A stretch of 64,000 bases of DNA from Mesorhizobium sp. M1B.F.Ca.ET.045.04.1.1 (GCF_003952465.1 NZ_CP034448.1:4627001-4691000); one strand, 5' to 3'; positions 26,464 to 35,106 are shown, counted from the first letter of the stretch. Notes: generated by a model not told the origin, from the sequence alone. Numbers and translations are program-made.

Positions 26464-28176
26464 ATGACCCAGACCGCTCCCGACATCCTGCGCATCGCCG
26501 TCGCTCAATTGAACCCGACTGTCGGGGATGTCGCCGGCAATCTCGCCAAGGCGCGCGAGGCGAGGGCGGATGCGGCCCGCCAGGGCGCCGAACTCGTGCT
26601 CTACACCGAGCTCTTCCTTGCCGGCTATCCGCCGGAAGACCTGGTGCTGAAGCCGGCCTTCCTGAAAGCTTGCGAAAAGGCGGCGCAAGATATCGCCAAG
26701 GACACGGCCGATGGCGGTCCGGGCGTCATCATCGGCACACCGCTCAAGCGCAAGTCGGGCACGCATAATTCGATCGTCTTCGCCGATGGCGGCAAGATCA
26801 TCGCCGAGCGTTACAAGCTCGACCTGCCGAACTATGGCGAGTTCGACGAGAAGCGCGTCTTCCAGGCCGGGCCGGAACTGCAGGGACCGGTGAATTTCCG
26901 CGGCGTGCGCATCGGCATCCCGATCTGCGAGGACATTTGGGGCGACATCGCCGTCTGCGAGACGCTGGCCGAAAGCGGCGCAGAGATCCTCCTGGTGCCG
27001 AACGGCTCGCCCTACTATCGCGCCAAGATCGACGTCCGCCACCAGGTCGTCATCCGCCAGGTCATCGAAACCGGTTTGCCGATAATCTATGCCAACCAGC
27101 TTGGCGGCCAAGATGAGTTGATCTTCGACGGCGCCTCGTTTGCCATCGGCGCCGACAAGACGCTCGCCTTCCAGATGAGCCAGTTCGAGGACGCGGTCGC
27201 CGTCACCACCTGGAAGAGAAGCCGCGTCGCCGCAGGCGCGCAAAATGCAAATAATTCCGATCGCTGGGTCTGCTCGGAAGGGCCGATGTCGAAAATCCCC
27301 GACCGGGAAGAGGCCGACTACCGTGCCTGCATGCTCGGCCTGCGCGACTACGTCAACAAGAACGGCTTCAAGAACGTGGTGCTCGGCCTCTCCGGCGGCA
27401 TCGACTCCGCTATCTGCGCCGCATTGGCCGTCGACGCGCTCGGCGAGGAGCGGCTGCGCACGGTCATGATGCCCTATCGGTACACGTCGAAGGACTCGCT
27501 GAAGGATGCCGAGGACTGCGCCCGGGCGCTCGGCTGCCGCTACGATATCGTGCCGATCTTCGAGCCGGTCGAAGGTTTCAGGCATGCACTCACTCAGCTT
27601 TTCGAAGGCACCCAGGAAGGCATCACCGAGGAGAACCTGCAGAGCCGGGCGCGCGGCACGATCCTGATGGCGATCTCCAACAAATTCGGCTCGATGGTGG
27701 TCACGACAGGCAACAAGAGCGAGATGTCGGTCGGCTACGCCACGCTCTATGGCGACATGAACGGCGGCTTCAATCCGATCAAGGACCTCTACAAGATGCA
27801 GGTCTACGCGCTCTCGCGATGGCGCAACAGCCATGTGCCGCCCGGCGCGCTCGGGCCATCGGGCGAGGTGATCCCGAAGAACATCATCGACAAGGCGCCG
27901 TCGGCGGAACTGCGCGAGAACCAGACCGACCAGGATTCGCTGCCGCCCTATCCGGTGTTGGACGACATCCTAGAATGCCTGGTCGAGAACGAGATGAGCG
28001 TCGACGATATCGTCGCGCGCGGCCATGACCGTGCAACGGTCAACCGTGTCGAGCATCTGCTCTACATCGCCGAGTACAAGCGCCGGCAGGCGGCACCCGG
28101 CGTGAAGATCACCAGGAAGAATTTCGGCCGCGACCGCCGCTACCCGATCTCCAACCGGTTTCGGGATCGCGGCTAG
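26464..28176 (+). CDS. nadE: Glutamine-dependent NAD synthetase
   Basis: A 570-residue two-domain enzyme making NAD from deamido-NAD, ATP and glutamine. The N-terminal nitrilase-type glutaminase carries the Glu-Lys-Cys triad: E49 in YTELFLAGYPPEDL, the lysine in YKLDLPNYGEFDE and the cysteine in IGIPICEDIWGD. The C-terminal synthetase has the ATP pyrophosphatase loop LGLSGGIDSAICAALA near residue 310 and GNKSEMSVGYATLYGD. Length is normal. A GNAT gene follows after 11 bases and may be cotranscribed. Confidence 0.96.
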   Translation: MTQTAPDILRIAVAQLNPTVGDVAGNLAKAREARADAARQGAELVLYTELFLAGYPPEDLVLKPAFLKACEKAAQDIAKDTADGGPGVIIGTPLKRKSGTHNSIVFADGGKIIAERYKLDLPNYGEFDEKRVFQAGPELQGPVNFRGVRIGIPICEDIWGDIAVCETLAESGAEILLVPNGSPYYRAKIDVRHQVVIRQVIETGLPIIYANQLGGQDELIFDGASFAIGADKTLAFQMSQFEDAVAVTTWKRSRVAAGAQNANNSDRWVCSEGPMSKIPDREEADYRACMLGLRDYVNKNGFKNVVLGLSGGIDSAICAALAVDALGEERLRTVMMPYRYTSKDSLKDAEDCARALGCRYDIVPIFEPVEGFRHALTQLFEGTQEGITEENLQSRARGTILMAISNKFGSMVVTTGNKSEMSVGYATLYGDMNGGFNPIKDLYKMQVYALSRWRNSHVPPGALGPSGEVIPKNIIDKAPSAELRENQTDQDSLPPYPVLDDILECLVENEMSVDDIVARGHDRATVNRVEHLLYIAEYKRRQAAPGVKITRKNFGRDRRYPISNRFRDRG

Positions 28177-28187
28177 CGTATCTCAGT

Positions 28188-28610
28188 ATGTCGGCCCAGC
28201 CCACGCCTGACGTTGAAATCAGCTTTGACCCGTCACGGATCGATTTCCGGGCGACCTCGGACCAGTTGATGGCGAGCTATTGGGGGAGCGCGCGCAGCGA
28301 TGAGGCGCATCATCGGGCCTTCGCCAACTCACTTTGCGTCGGCGCCTATATCGATAGAAAGCAGGTCGGCTTCGCCCGCGCGATCACCGACTATACGGTC
28401 TTTGCCTACCTTGCCGACGTCATCATCTGGCCGGAGCATCGCGGACAAGGCATCGGCATTCGGCTCGTGCAGGCGCTCATCGACCATCCAGACCTGAAGA
28501 CCGTGTCTCACTGGAGCCTCTCGACCAACGACGCCCACAGCCTCTATCAGAAGTTCGGGTTCGAGATCGACGGGCGCTATATGCGACTGGAACGCAATCC
28601 CGCAGCCTGA
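28188..28610 (+). CDS. GNAT-family N-acetyltransferase
   Basis: A 140-residue acetyl-CoA-dependent acyltransferase of unknown substrate. The acetyl-CoA loop is IIWPEHRGQGIGIRLVQALI (R/Q-x-x-G-x-G/A type), preceded by the strand VGFARAITDYTVFAYLADV. The C-terminal LYQKFGFEIDGRYMRLER is also typical. It starts 11 bases after nadE and is probably in its transcript. The partner or substrate cannot be deduced. Confidence 0.88.
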   Translation: MSAQPTPDVEISFDPSRIDFRATSDQLMASYWGSARSDEAHHRAFANSLCVGAYIDRKQVGFARAITDYTVFAYLADVIIWPEHRGQGIGIRLVQALIDHPDLKTVSHWSLSTNDAHSLYQKFGFEIDGRYMRLERNPAA

Positions 28611-28984
28611 ATTTGCAGGATCGCCACAACCCGCCGTTGTTGCAAAATAGTACCAGTGCTTGGACCAGATGTTGTTTTGGGGACAGCCTGCCTTGGCGAG
28701 GTAGTGGGCCACCTCTATAAGAGCCTCTTCGCGATTCCCGATCGGGAGGACCGTATGGCAGGATTTGACATCGTTATGCGAGGCCGCGAGGCCTAGGTCC
28801 CCGCCGCTCCGAAGCACTTTCGGAGCAAGGCAGGACTTAGGAGGGGCTTTCGCCGCTGCAGGTCGCCGCCTCGGGCGAGCGGCCAGCCATACTGAACCTC
28901 CGCATTGCAAGGCGCCAAGGCGCCGCCGCGGGTTTTCCAATTTGACTTTACCGGGACCGGGCACGTTCGCGCCCGGATGATATC
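28611..28984. other. 374-base gap before ABC exporter, rich in hairpins
   Basis: No gene is called. The region holds several short palindromes: CTCCGAA-GCACT-TTCGGAG at 28807-28825, AGGCC-GCG-AGGCCT and GGCGCC-AA-GGCGCC. The last 180 bases before the exporter start are therefore able to fold strongly and may be a structured leader. On the minus strand a protein-like stretch (REEALIEVAHYLAKAG..) is open but has no good start codon. Confidence 0.4.
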
Positions 28985-30790
28985 ATGGCTCGTTTCAAGA
29001 TCGATCTGCGCGCCAGCGCCTTTCGCAGCGTGCTCGGCTTTACGTTCGGCCACTGGCGGCGGCAGCCGTGGCGGCTGTCGCTCATCATGGGCGCGTTCCT
29101 GCTGTCGACGCTCGCCGACGTGCTGACACCGCTCTACTCCGGGCGGCTGGTCGATGCGGTCGCCAGCAGCGCCGGCGCCGATGAGGTCGCCTGGCACGCC
29201 GCAATGACGGCGTTCTCCATCCTGATCGCGCTGGCGCTGGCCAGCGTCGTGCTGCGCAACGCCGCCTTCCTATGGATCGTCGAACTGACGTTGAAGATGA
29301 TGTCGGACATCGCCGCCGACGCCTTCCACCGCGTGCAGCGCTTTTCGACGGATTGGCATGCCAACAGCTTCGCCGGCTCGACCGTGCGCAAGATCACGCG
29401 CGGCATGTGGGCGCTCGACCTGCTCAACGACACGATCCTGATCGCGCTGCTGCCGTCGGTTGTGATGCTGGTCGGATCGACGCTGCTGCTCGGCTGGTTC
29501 TGGCCGATGATGGGATTGGTGGTCGCCATCGGCTCGGTGCTTTTCATTGCCATCACCGCGATGCTGTCGCTAGGCCATGTCGCGCCGGCGGCACGTCTTG
29601 CCAACAGTTGGGACACGCGCCTCGGCGGCGCGCTGGCCGACGCAGTGAGCTGCAACGCGGTGGTCAAGGGTTTCGGCGCCGAGACCCGCGAGGAGGCACG
29701 CCTTGCCACGGTCGTGGCCAAATGGCGCCTGCGCACCGGCCGCACCTGGATGCGCGGCACGCTCAACGGCACCACGCAAGGGGCGATGCTGCTGCTGATG
29801 CGGGCCGCGGTGATCGGCCTGGCGCTCATGCTTTGGACGTGGGGCGAGGCAAGTGCCGGCGACATCGCCTTCGTGCTGACGTCGTTCTTCGTCCTGCAGG
29901 GCTATCTGCGCGATATCGGCACGCATATCCGCAACCTGCAGCGCTCGATCAACGACATGGAGGAACTGGTCGACTTCCAGTCCGAACCGCTCGGCATCGA
30001 GGATCGGCGAGGCGCCAAGCCTATCAGGATCACCGACGGCCGTATCGCCTTCGACAGGGTGACGTTCCATTACGGCAATCATCGGCTGCCGCTCTATCGC
30101 GACTTCTCGGTCGACGTAGCGGCGGGCGAGCGCATCGGACTGGTCGGGCATTCGGGATCGGGCAAGACGACCTTCGTCAAGCTGATCCAGCGCCTCTATG
30201 ACGTGAATGCGGGTCGGATCCTGATCGACGGCCAGGACATTTCGCGGGTTGAGCAGGCATCGCTGCGCAGCCAGATCGCCATCGTGCAGCAGGAGCCGAT
30301 CCTGTTCCACCGGTCGCTGGCCGAGAACATCGCCTATGCCAGGCCGGGCGCCACCCAGGCCGAGATCGAGCATGCGGCGAAGCTCGCCAGCGCGCACGAC
30401 TTCATCGCCAATCTGCCCAAGGGCTACGGAACCCTGGTCGGCGAGCGCGGCGTGAAGCTGTCGGGCGGCGAGCGCCAGCGCGTGGCGATCGCGCGCGCCT
30501 TCCTGGCCGATGCGCGCATCCTGATCCTCGACGAGGCGACATCGAGCCTCGATTCCGAATCGGAGGTGCTCATCCAGAAGGCGATGGAGCGGCTGATGGT
30601 CGGGCGCACGACATTGGTCATCGCGCACCGGCTTTCTACCGTGCGTGCGCTCGACCGGCTGCTGGTCTTCGACCGCGGCCGCATCATCGAGGAAGGCTCG
30701 CATGACGAGCTGATCCGGCTGAATGGCGGCATCTATCGGCGGCTGTTCGAGCGCCAGGCGCTCGAGCTGACCAAGGGGCTCGTCATGTAA
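28985..30790 (+). CDS. ABC exporter, fused membrane and ATPase domains
   Basis: A 601-residue half-transporter with about six N-terminal helices (GAFLLSTLADVLTPLYSG through AAVIGLALMLWTWG) and a C-terminal nucleotide-binding domain: Walker A GHSGSGKTT near residue 388, Q-loop IVQQEPILF, signature LSGGERQRV, Walker B ILILDEATSSLDS and H-loop VIAHRLSTV. It probably works as a homodimer exporting a lipid or drug-like molecule; the substrate is not evident and no partner gene is adjacent. The ribosome site is weak. A structured gap precedes it, and a hairpin terminator follows the stop. Confidence 0.92.
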   Translation: MARFKIDLRASAFRSVLGFTFGHWRRQPWRLSLIMGAFLLSTLADVLTPLYSGRLVDAVASSAGADEVAWHAAMTAFSILIALALASVVLRNAAFLWIVELTLKMMSDIAADAFHRVQRFSTDWHANSFAGSTVRKITRGMWALDLLNDTILIALLPSVVMLVGSTLLLGWFWPMMGLVVAIGSVLFIAITAMLSLGHVAPAARLANSWDTRLGGALADAVSCNAVVKGFGAETREEARLATVVAKWRLRTGRTWMRGTLNGTTQGAMLLLMRAAVIGLALMLWTWGEASAGDIAFVLTSFFVLQGYLRDIGTHIRNLQRSINDMEELVDFQSEPLGIEDRRGAKPIRITDGRIAFDRVTFHYGNHRLPLYRDFSVDVAAGERIGLVGHSGSGKTTFVKLIQRLYDVNAGRILIDGQDISRVEQASLRSQIAIVQQEPILFHRSLAENIAYARPGATQAEIEHAAKLASAHDFIANLPKGYGTLVGERGVKLSGGERQRVAIARAFLADARILILDEATSSLDSESEVLIQKAMERLMVGRTTLVIAHRLSTVRALDRLLVFDRGRIIEEGSHDELIRLNGGIYRRLFERQALELTKGLVM

Positions 30791-30797
30791 AGTGAGC

Positions 30798-30824
30798 GGC
30801 ATCCGGCCTCGGCCGGATGCCTTT
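30798..30824 (+). terminator. Terminator of ABC exporter
   Basis: GC-rich stem GGCATCCGGC / GCCGGATGCC with a short loop, followed by TTTGTT, beginning eight bases after the exporter stop. Confidence 0.65.
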
Positions 30825-30842
30825 GTTCCAACAAGCAGACTG

Positions 30843-31154
30843 TTAGCCGTAATGGAGTTTGGGCTTGGGTTCGGTGCCGGTGAACTTGACGCCGACGCGG
30901 TCGTTGCGGCGCCAGCGGACCTCTGCCCGATAGGCCACGCCATCGACCGGAACATAGAGCAGGAAACGATCGGGGACGCGCGATTCCGGCGCGACCTTCA
31001 GCTCGGCGCCGCCCTCGTTCTGGTTCCGCAAGGTGCAGCTCACCTCGGAATTCTGGATGCCGGTGATGATCGTCCCGCCCTTGAGCACGCGTTGGCGGTG
31101 CTCACGCCGGTGTTCGCCGGAGGTCTCTTCGAGTGGTTGCGCGGGGTTCATCAT
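30843..31154 (-). CDS. PilZ-domain protein with degenerate ligand motif
   Basis: A 103-residue single-domain protein. The N-terminal RREHRQR fits the RxxxR half of the cyclic di-GMP site. The second half, normally D/N-x-S-x-x-G, reads RNQNEGGAEL, lacking the serine. The rest (LYVPVDGVAYRAEVRWRRNDRVGVKFTG) is a normal PilZ barrel. Cyclic di-GMP binding is therefore uncertain. It is convergent with the ABC exporter, with a terminator between. A GGDEF cyclase is encoded 8 kb away, but no operon links them. Confidence 0.8.
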   Translation of the reverse strand: MMNPAQPLEETSGEHRREHRQRVLKGGTIITGIQNSEVSCTLRNQNEGGAELKVAPESRVPDRFLLYVPVDGVAYRAEVRWRRNDRVGVKFTGTEPKPKLHYG

Positions 31155-31222
31155 CGATCGACGCCGTCGGACCGGTCCATCGTTTCACGGAAACGCCGGA
31201 TCGCTCTATCTCTTTGTTTCTA

Positions 31223-31269
31223 CGCAGTTCCGGACGGAAAACCGCTTCACACTTTTCCTGGAATTGCTC
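31223..31269. repeat. Interspersed repeat family B, copy 3
   Basis: GCAGTTCCGGACGGAAAACC ... CTTTTCCTGGAATTGCTC, nearly identical to the copy at 25528. It lies upstream of the PilZ gene, between it and a NUDIX gene. Confidence 0.75.
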
Positions 31270-31369
31270 CAGCCGAATCGGCATTGCGACAGCAAACAAA
31301 GCACCGATCTTCGCCCACGGCAATACGCGGGCCGCTCGTCAGACCGCATATGTGGTTATATGATCACGC

Positions 31370-31858
31370 TCAGGCGAATTTATGCGGGTCGGCGCAGAAA
31401 TAGGCGATGATCTGGCAAAGATCAGGTTCGTTGACCATGCGAACGGCCTCCGCGGAGCCGACCCATTTGCGGGTACGGGCGCGCTTCTCCTTCCAGCGGT
31501 CGGCAACGCGGTCGACCTTGAGCGGGAATACCAGAACCTCGCAAGGTACTTCCTCGCCGGACGCCAGGACCTTGCCGTAGAAATAGCGGCCGGCGTCGAG
31601 ATGCGAGACGGTGCCGTGCAATCCCGCTTCTTCGCCCGCTTCGCGGGCGGCGGCTTCGCAGAGCGGTTCCCTGGCTTCCGGCCAGCCTTTCGGCAGCACC
31701 CAACGCCCGGTATCGCGGCTGGTGATCAGCATGATCTCGACGCCGTTCTCATTCTCGCGCCAAGGCAAGGCTGCAACCTGCAGGCGGCACGGCGCGGTGC
31801 CGAAGAGCCGCCGGACTCTTTCGGTCATTTGGTTGTGCGTCGTTGGCCTCGTCAACAT
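31370..31858 (-). CDS. NUDIX hydrolase
   Basis: A 162-residue phosphohydrolase cleaving nucleoside diphosphates linked to another moiety. The NUDIX box is complete in GWPEAREPLCEAAAREAGEEAGL (G-x5-E-x7-REx-x-EE-x-G). The fold resembles the diphosphoinositol polyphosphate/DIPP-like group (LPWRENENGVEIMLITSR, RWVLPKGWPE). Two starts are possible (31858 or 31828); neither has a convincing ribosome site. The substrate is unknown. Upstream is an AT-rich region with paired palindromic motifs. Confidence 0.88.
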   Translation of the reverse strand: MLTRPTTHNQMTERVRRLFGTAPCRLQVAALPWRENENGVEIMLITSRDTGRWVLPKGWPEAREPLCEAAAREAGEEAGLHGTVSHLDAGRYFYGKVLASGEEVPCEVLVFPLKVDRVADRWKEKRARTRKWVGSAEAVRMVNEPDLCQIIAYFCADPHKFA

Positions 31859-31905
31859 CGGAGAAGCTGCCCCAGCCTCCAGAATCGTTTGCCGTCAAAC
31901 GAATC

Positions 31906-31994
31906 TTACGACGTATCGTGGGCAATAAAAGTAAAAAACTTCACTCGGATTGGTTAAATTCGACCCGGGCGGATTAATTTTACGAAATATCGTG
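31906..31994. promoter_or_regulatory. Paired TTACGA-N2-TATCGTG motifs in AT-rich gap
   Basis: TTACGACGTATCGTG at 31906-31920 and TTACGAAATATCGTG at 31980-31994 match at 13 of 15 positions and each contains an ACGA..TCGT inverted pair. They lie in the 211-base, unusually AT-rich space between the NUDIX start and the gpt stop, upstream of the NUDIX gene. They may be binding sites for one regulator. Confidence 0.4.
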
Positions 31995-32069
31995 CCCGAC
32001 GGCTCTATTTATGCAGCAAACATTGCTCGTCAGCGGGCGCTGGAACCGAAAATTGCGGCTTCCAACGAA

Positions 32070-32570
32070 TCAGCCGGCGTGATCGTCGGCGATCGGCTTC
32101 TGGTAGGTGAAGCCCATGTCCCATGGGAAGTATATCCAGGTGTCCTGGCTGACCTCGGTGACGAATGTATCGACCAGAGGCCGGCCTTTCGGCTTGGCAT
32201 ACACGGTGGCGAAATGCGCCTTCGGCATCATGGCGCGCACGATACCCGCCGTCTTGCCGGTGTCGGTGAGGTCGTCGATGATGAGAACGCCGGCGCCGTC
32301 GTCGGCAAGCAGTGCAGGTGTGATCTCCTTCAGCACCTGCAACTGACCCTGACTGGTATAGTCATGGTAGGACGCGACGCAGACTGTCTCGATGACGCGG
32401 ATGCCGAGCTCGCGCGCGATGATGGCGGCGGGCACCAGGCCGCCGCGTGTGATGCAGACGATCGCCTTCCACTGTCCCTTGTTGGCGCCGGACAGCCGCC
32501 AGGAAAGCGCGCGGGCATCGCGGTGGAACTGGTCCCAGGAGACCGGGAAGGCTTTTTCGGGAAGGGACAT
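32070..32570 (-). CDS. gpt: Xanthine-guanine phosphoribosyltransferase
   Basis: About 166 residues; salvages xanthine and guanine with PRPP. The PRPP-binding motif is VLIIDDLTDTGKT, preceded by AIVCITRGGLVPAAIIARELG, and the C-terminal IYFPWDMGF is typical of Gpt. ATG 32570 gives the normal family length; a start 14 codons upstream is in frame but adds an arginine-rich leader. The ribosome site is weak. The gene stands alone on the minus strand, with a family A repeat about 115 bases upstream. Confidence 0.92.
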   Translation of the reverse strand: MSLPEKAFPVSWDQFHRDARALSWRLSGANKGQWKAIVCITRGGLVPAAIIARELGIRVIETVCVASYHDYTSQGQLQVLKEITPALLADDGAGVLIIDDLTDTGKTAGIVRAMMPKAHFATVYAKPKGRPLVDTFVTEVSQDTWIYFPWDMGFTYQKPIADDHAG

Positions 32571-32684
32571 GGTTCGCGCACTCCGCAAGCGCGCGCCGCA
32601 GCGCGCAGACACGATGGAATGCAGGCGGAATTAGCCGGAAAGCGCCAGTCTTGGCAAGGTGCCAGCAGCGATGGCTGTGGACTT

Positions 32685-32786
32685 AAAGCGCGTCGCGATC
32701 TTTCAGATTCGCTCCGTGCGCTTTAGGTTTTTGATTTTACGCATGGCTTTGTCCCGAAACTGGTCCCGCTTTCGGGAGACATGCTT
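32685..32786 (+). repeat. Interspersed repeat family A, copy 2
   Basis: TAAAGCGCGTCGCGATC.. then GCGCTTTAGG, TTTTTGATTTT spacer, and a second hairpin ending TTTCGGGAGACATGCTT. It abuts the 3' end of the universal stress gene, whose stop codon overlaps it by two bases. About 85-90% like the copy at 61435. Confidence 0.85.
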
Positions 32787-33618
32787 ACCTCGACAGGAAG
32801 GCCGCAATGTTTGCGCTGCGCAGCACGGTGCGGGTGACACCGCCGAACAGAAGCTGGCGCAGCCAGGAGTGGCTGTAGGCGCCGAGCACCAGCAGGTCGG
32901 CGCCGGATTCGGCGATCCTATCCTGGATGATGTCGTCGACGGAGGCTGCGCCCGATTTCTGCACCGAGACACTGACATTGGCGCCGTGGCGGGACAAGGC
33001 AGCCGCAATCTCGGCGCCCGCCGCCTCGGGAGCCTCGTCGAGTGTCTCCGGCGGATCGATGACGAGAATGTCGGTCTTGTCCGCCTCGCTGATGAAGGGC
33101 AGGGCGTCGAACGCGGCGCGAGCCGCCTCCTTGCTGCCGTTCCAGGCAAGCAGCACGCGCCTGAAGGTGGTGACGAGCGGCCCCGCATGCGGAACGACCA
33201 GCACCGGCCGGCCGGCGTCGTAGACCAGCGTGTCGACATCGGCGCCCGGATCGCCACCCGTATCGCGCTGCGCGGCGATGATCAGGTCAGCGGCCCGCAC
33301 GCTCGATATGCCGGTCAGCGCGCTGTCGCCGGAGAAGCTTTCCAGGCTGCGCCACTCGAAAGAGAGGCCGGAATCCTCGATGCGTCTCAAGAAGACAGCC
33401 TGCAGCTTGTCGGCGCGCTCCTTGTTCATCTCGGCCGAGACCTGGAGGAATTCCGTATCGGGGAAACCGGTGGCCGACGTGTAAGGGACCGGAAGCGCCT
33501 CCGCGTGGATGCCGACGAGATGGCTCTCGAACCGCTCGGCGAGCGGAATGGCGCAGTCGAGCACCCGCTCGGCGTCCTGTTCGTTCTGCAGAATGGCGAC
33601 GATTGTCTTGAAGCGCAT
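32785..33618 (-). CDS. Universal stress protein, two UspA domains
   Basis: A 277-residue soluble protein with tandem Usp folds. The second domain carries a G-x2-G-x9-GS/T-type nucleotide site near the C-terminus (ADLLVLGAYSHSWLRQLLFGGVTR). The first starts MRFKTIVAILQ and contains LIIAAQRD. Such proteins accumulate in stress; the exact role is unknown. The start follows a GAGGGGGA ribosome site. Its stop codon overlaps a family A repeat. Confidence 0.9.
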   Translation of the reverse strand: MRFKTIVAILQNEQDAERVLDCAIPLAERFESHLVGIHAEALPVPYTSATGFPDTEFLQVSAEMNKERADKLQAVFLRRIEDSGLSFEWRSLESFSGDSALTGISSVRAADLIIAAQRDTGGDPGADVDTLVYDAGRPVLVVPHAGPLVTTFRRVLLAWNGSKEAARAAFDALPFISEADKTDILVIDPPETLDEAPEAAGAEIAAALSRHGANVSVSVQKSGAASVDDIIQDRIAESGADLLVLGAYSHSWLRQLLFGGVTRTVLRSANIAAFLSR

Positions 33619-33690
33619 GACGTCCCCCTCAATGGTTGGCACGAAAGTGCTGTGCCAGAAACGTCAGTGTACCCTTTCTGGTTCCGGGGA

Positions 33691-34431
33691 TCAGCTTGCG
33701 GCCGACAAGCCTGCCACCATGGCCTCCACGTCCTTGCGCGCGACCTCGAGAGCCTCTTCGCGGCGGGCGCGGACCACAAGCTCGGTCCAGAACTTGCCGT
33801 CGCCATATTTCGGGTAGGAGCCGATGATGGTGTCGGGATGCGCCCTCTGGATGTCTGCCAGCGGCCCGCCGATCAGGCCTTCGCCAAACGGGCAGTGCAC
33901 CGTGGCCGACAGCATCTTGGTGCCCGCCTTCAGCGTCGGCACGACATTATCGAGCATCGCCTGGAAAATCGACGGCACGCCGGCCATCACGTGAACGTTG
34001 CCGATGCGGAAGCCGGGCGCGATCGATACCGGGTTGTCGATGTGGTCGGCGCCGCGCGGCATGCGCGCCATGCGCTTGCGCGCTTCGGTGAATTCGATGC
34101 CGCGCTCAGCATAGCTTGCTTCGAGCATGGCATAGGCCTTGGCATCGTATTCGCAAGGCACGCCGAAGGCCCTGGCTATCGAATCCGCGGTGATGTCGTC
34201 ATGCGTCGGGCCGATGCCGCCGGTGGTGAAGAGGTAAGTGTAGCGGGTACGCAGGGCGTTCACGGCGGCGGCGATCTCGTCCTCCTCGTCGGGAACGATG
34301 CGCACTTCCTTAAGATCGATGCCGATCGCCGTCATGATGTCGGCGAGATGGCCGATGTTCTTGTCCTTGGTCCTGCCGGAGAGGATCTCGTCGCCGATGA
34401 CGAGCATGGCGGCGGTGACGATTTCAGGCAT
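33691..34431 (-). CDS. CinA-like molybdopterin-binding domain protein
   Basis: A 246-residue protein with the MoCF/MoaB-like fold of the N-terminal half of CinA: MLVIGDEILSGRTKDKN, then FTTGGIGPTHDDIT (the pterin/nucleotide-binding loop) and HVMAGVPSIFQAML. It lacks the C-terminal nicotinamide-nucleotide amidase domain of full CinA. This short form is common in Alphaproteobacteria; suggested activities include pyrophosphatase on ADP-ribose or FAD. A GGAGTG ribosome site precedes the ATG. It is a single gene. Confidence 0.88.
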   Translation of the reverse strand: MPEIVTAAMLVIGDEILSGRTKDKNIGHLADIMTAIGIDLKEVRIVPDEEDEIAAAVNALRTRYTYLFTTGGIGPTHDDITADSIARAFGVPCEYDAKAYAMLEASYAERGIEFTEARKRMARMPRGADHIDNPVSIAPGFRIGNVHVMAGVPSIFQAMLDNVVPTLKAGTKMLSATVHCPFGEGLIGGPLADIQRAHPDTIIGSYPKYGDGKFWTELVVRARREEALEVARKDVEAMVAGLSAAS

Positions 34432-34707
34432 GGCTCACTCCGGCTGCAGGTCGCCTGAGATAACGCGGCGGGCAGCCGGCCGCAATGCGCAAGCAGGGCA
34501 GGGCTCTTGTGGCAGAGGCGGTCGCGGGTAAGGCGCGCCCCACCTGAATTTCAGCCAAGTCGAATGTTCCGGCGGCTCACGGCACAGTCACACAAACGTG
34601 TCGCGCATCTTGCCCTTCGCCGATTTTCTCTCGGAACTTTGCGCCCAACCCAGGGTTTCATTCGCGTCGCCGTCAATACTTCGGCGATCGACACAATGGA
34701 GACTCCC

Positions 34708-34989
34708 ATGCTTACGAAAATTCTTGCAGCTTCGGCGCTCATGCTGGCAATGGGCACCTCGGCTATGGCGCAGTCGTCCGATGCGTGGTGGTGGTGGCAC
34801 CGTGACCGCCCGGTCTACAGCGAGGAAGCCCCGGTCGACCCCTACACCACCGGCAGCATCTATTCGGATCGCGATGTCAGAGGGCTCAACAGCTTTGGTA
34901 ATGGGGCCGTCGGTCCATGCGCTTCGGATACGGCCGGCCCTGACGCAAATGCCGGTCCGAACGTCAACGACCAGTATTGCGGTAAGTAA
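34708..34989 (+). CDS. Small secreted protein, tryptophan-rich start
   Basis: A 93-residue exported protein: signal peptide MLTKILAASALMLAMGTSAMAQ, then SSDAWWWWHRDRP with four tryptophans in a row, and a polar, glycine- and asparagine-rich remainder with two cysteines (GPCASD and DQYCGK) that may pair. No family is recognised. ATG 34708 is chosen since GGAG lies six bases upstream and the signal peptide starts there. It lies alone; a family A repeat begins 28 bases after its stop. Confidence 0.7.
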   Translation: MLTKILAASALMLAMGTSAMAQSSDAWWWWHRDRPVYSEEAPVDPYTTGSIYSDRDVRGLNSFGNGAVGPCASDTAGPDANAGPNVNDQYCGK

Positions 34990-35016
34990 ACCATGTGCCG
35001 GCGGGCGGCCGACGTC

Positions 35017-35106
35017 AAAGCGCGTCACCCTGAAACGGATTCAGGCGACACGCTTTAAGTCCTTGTTTGCATGTCGTTCTCCCAAAACCGCTGCGGCGAC
35101 ATGCAT
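35017..35106 (+). repeat. Interspersed repeat family A, copy 3 (diverged)
   Basis: AAAGCGCGTCACCCTGAAAC.. CACGCTTTAAGTCCTTG.. ATGTCGTTCTCCCAAAACC.. GGCGACATGCAT. Same two-hairpin plan as the other copies but clearly diverged in the second stem. Confidence 0.65.

Noticed and set aside
28620..28800. Minus-strand protein-like stretch REEALIEVAHYLAKAG
   Set aside because: Attractive composition, but no start codon with a ribosome site and the frame runs on into antisense of the GNAT gene. Kept only as a note.
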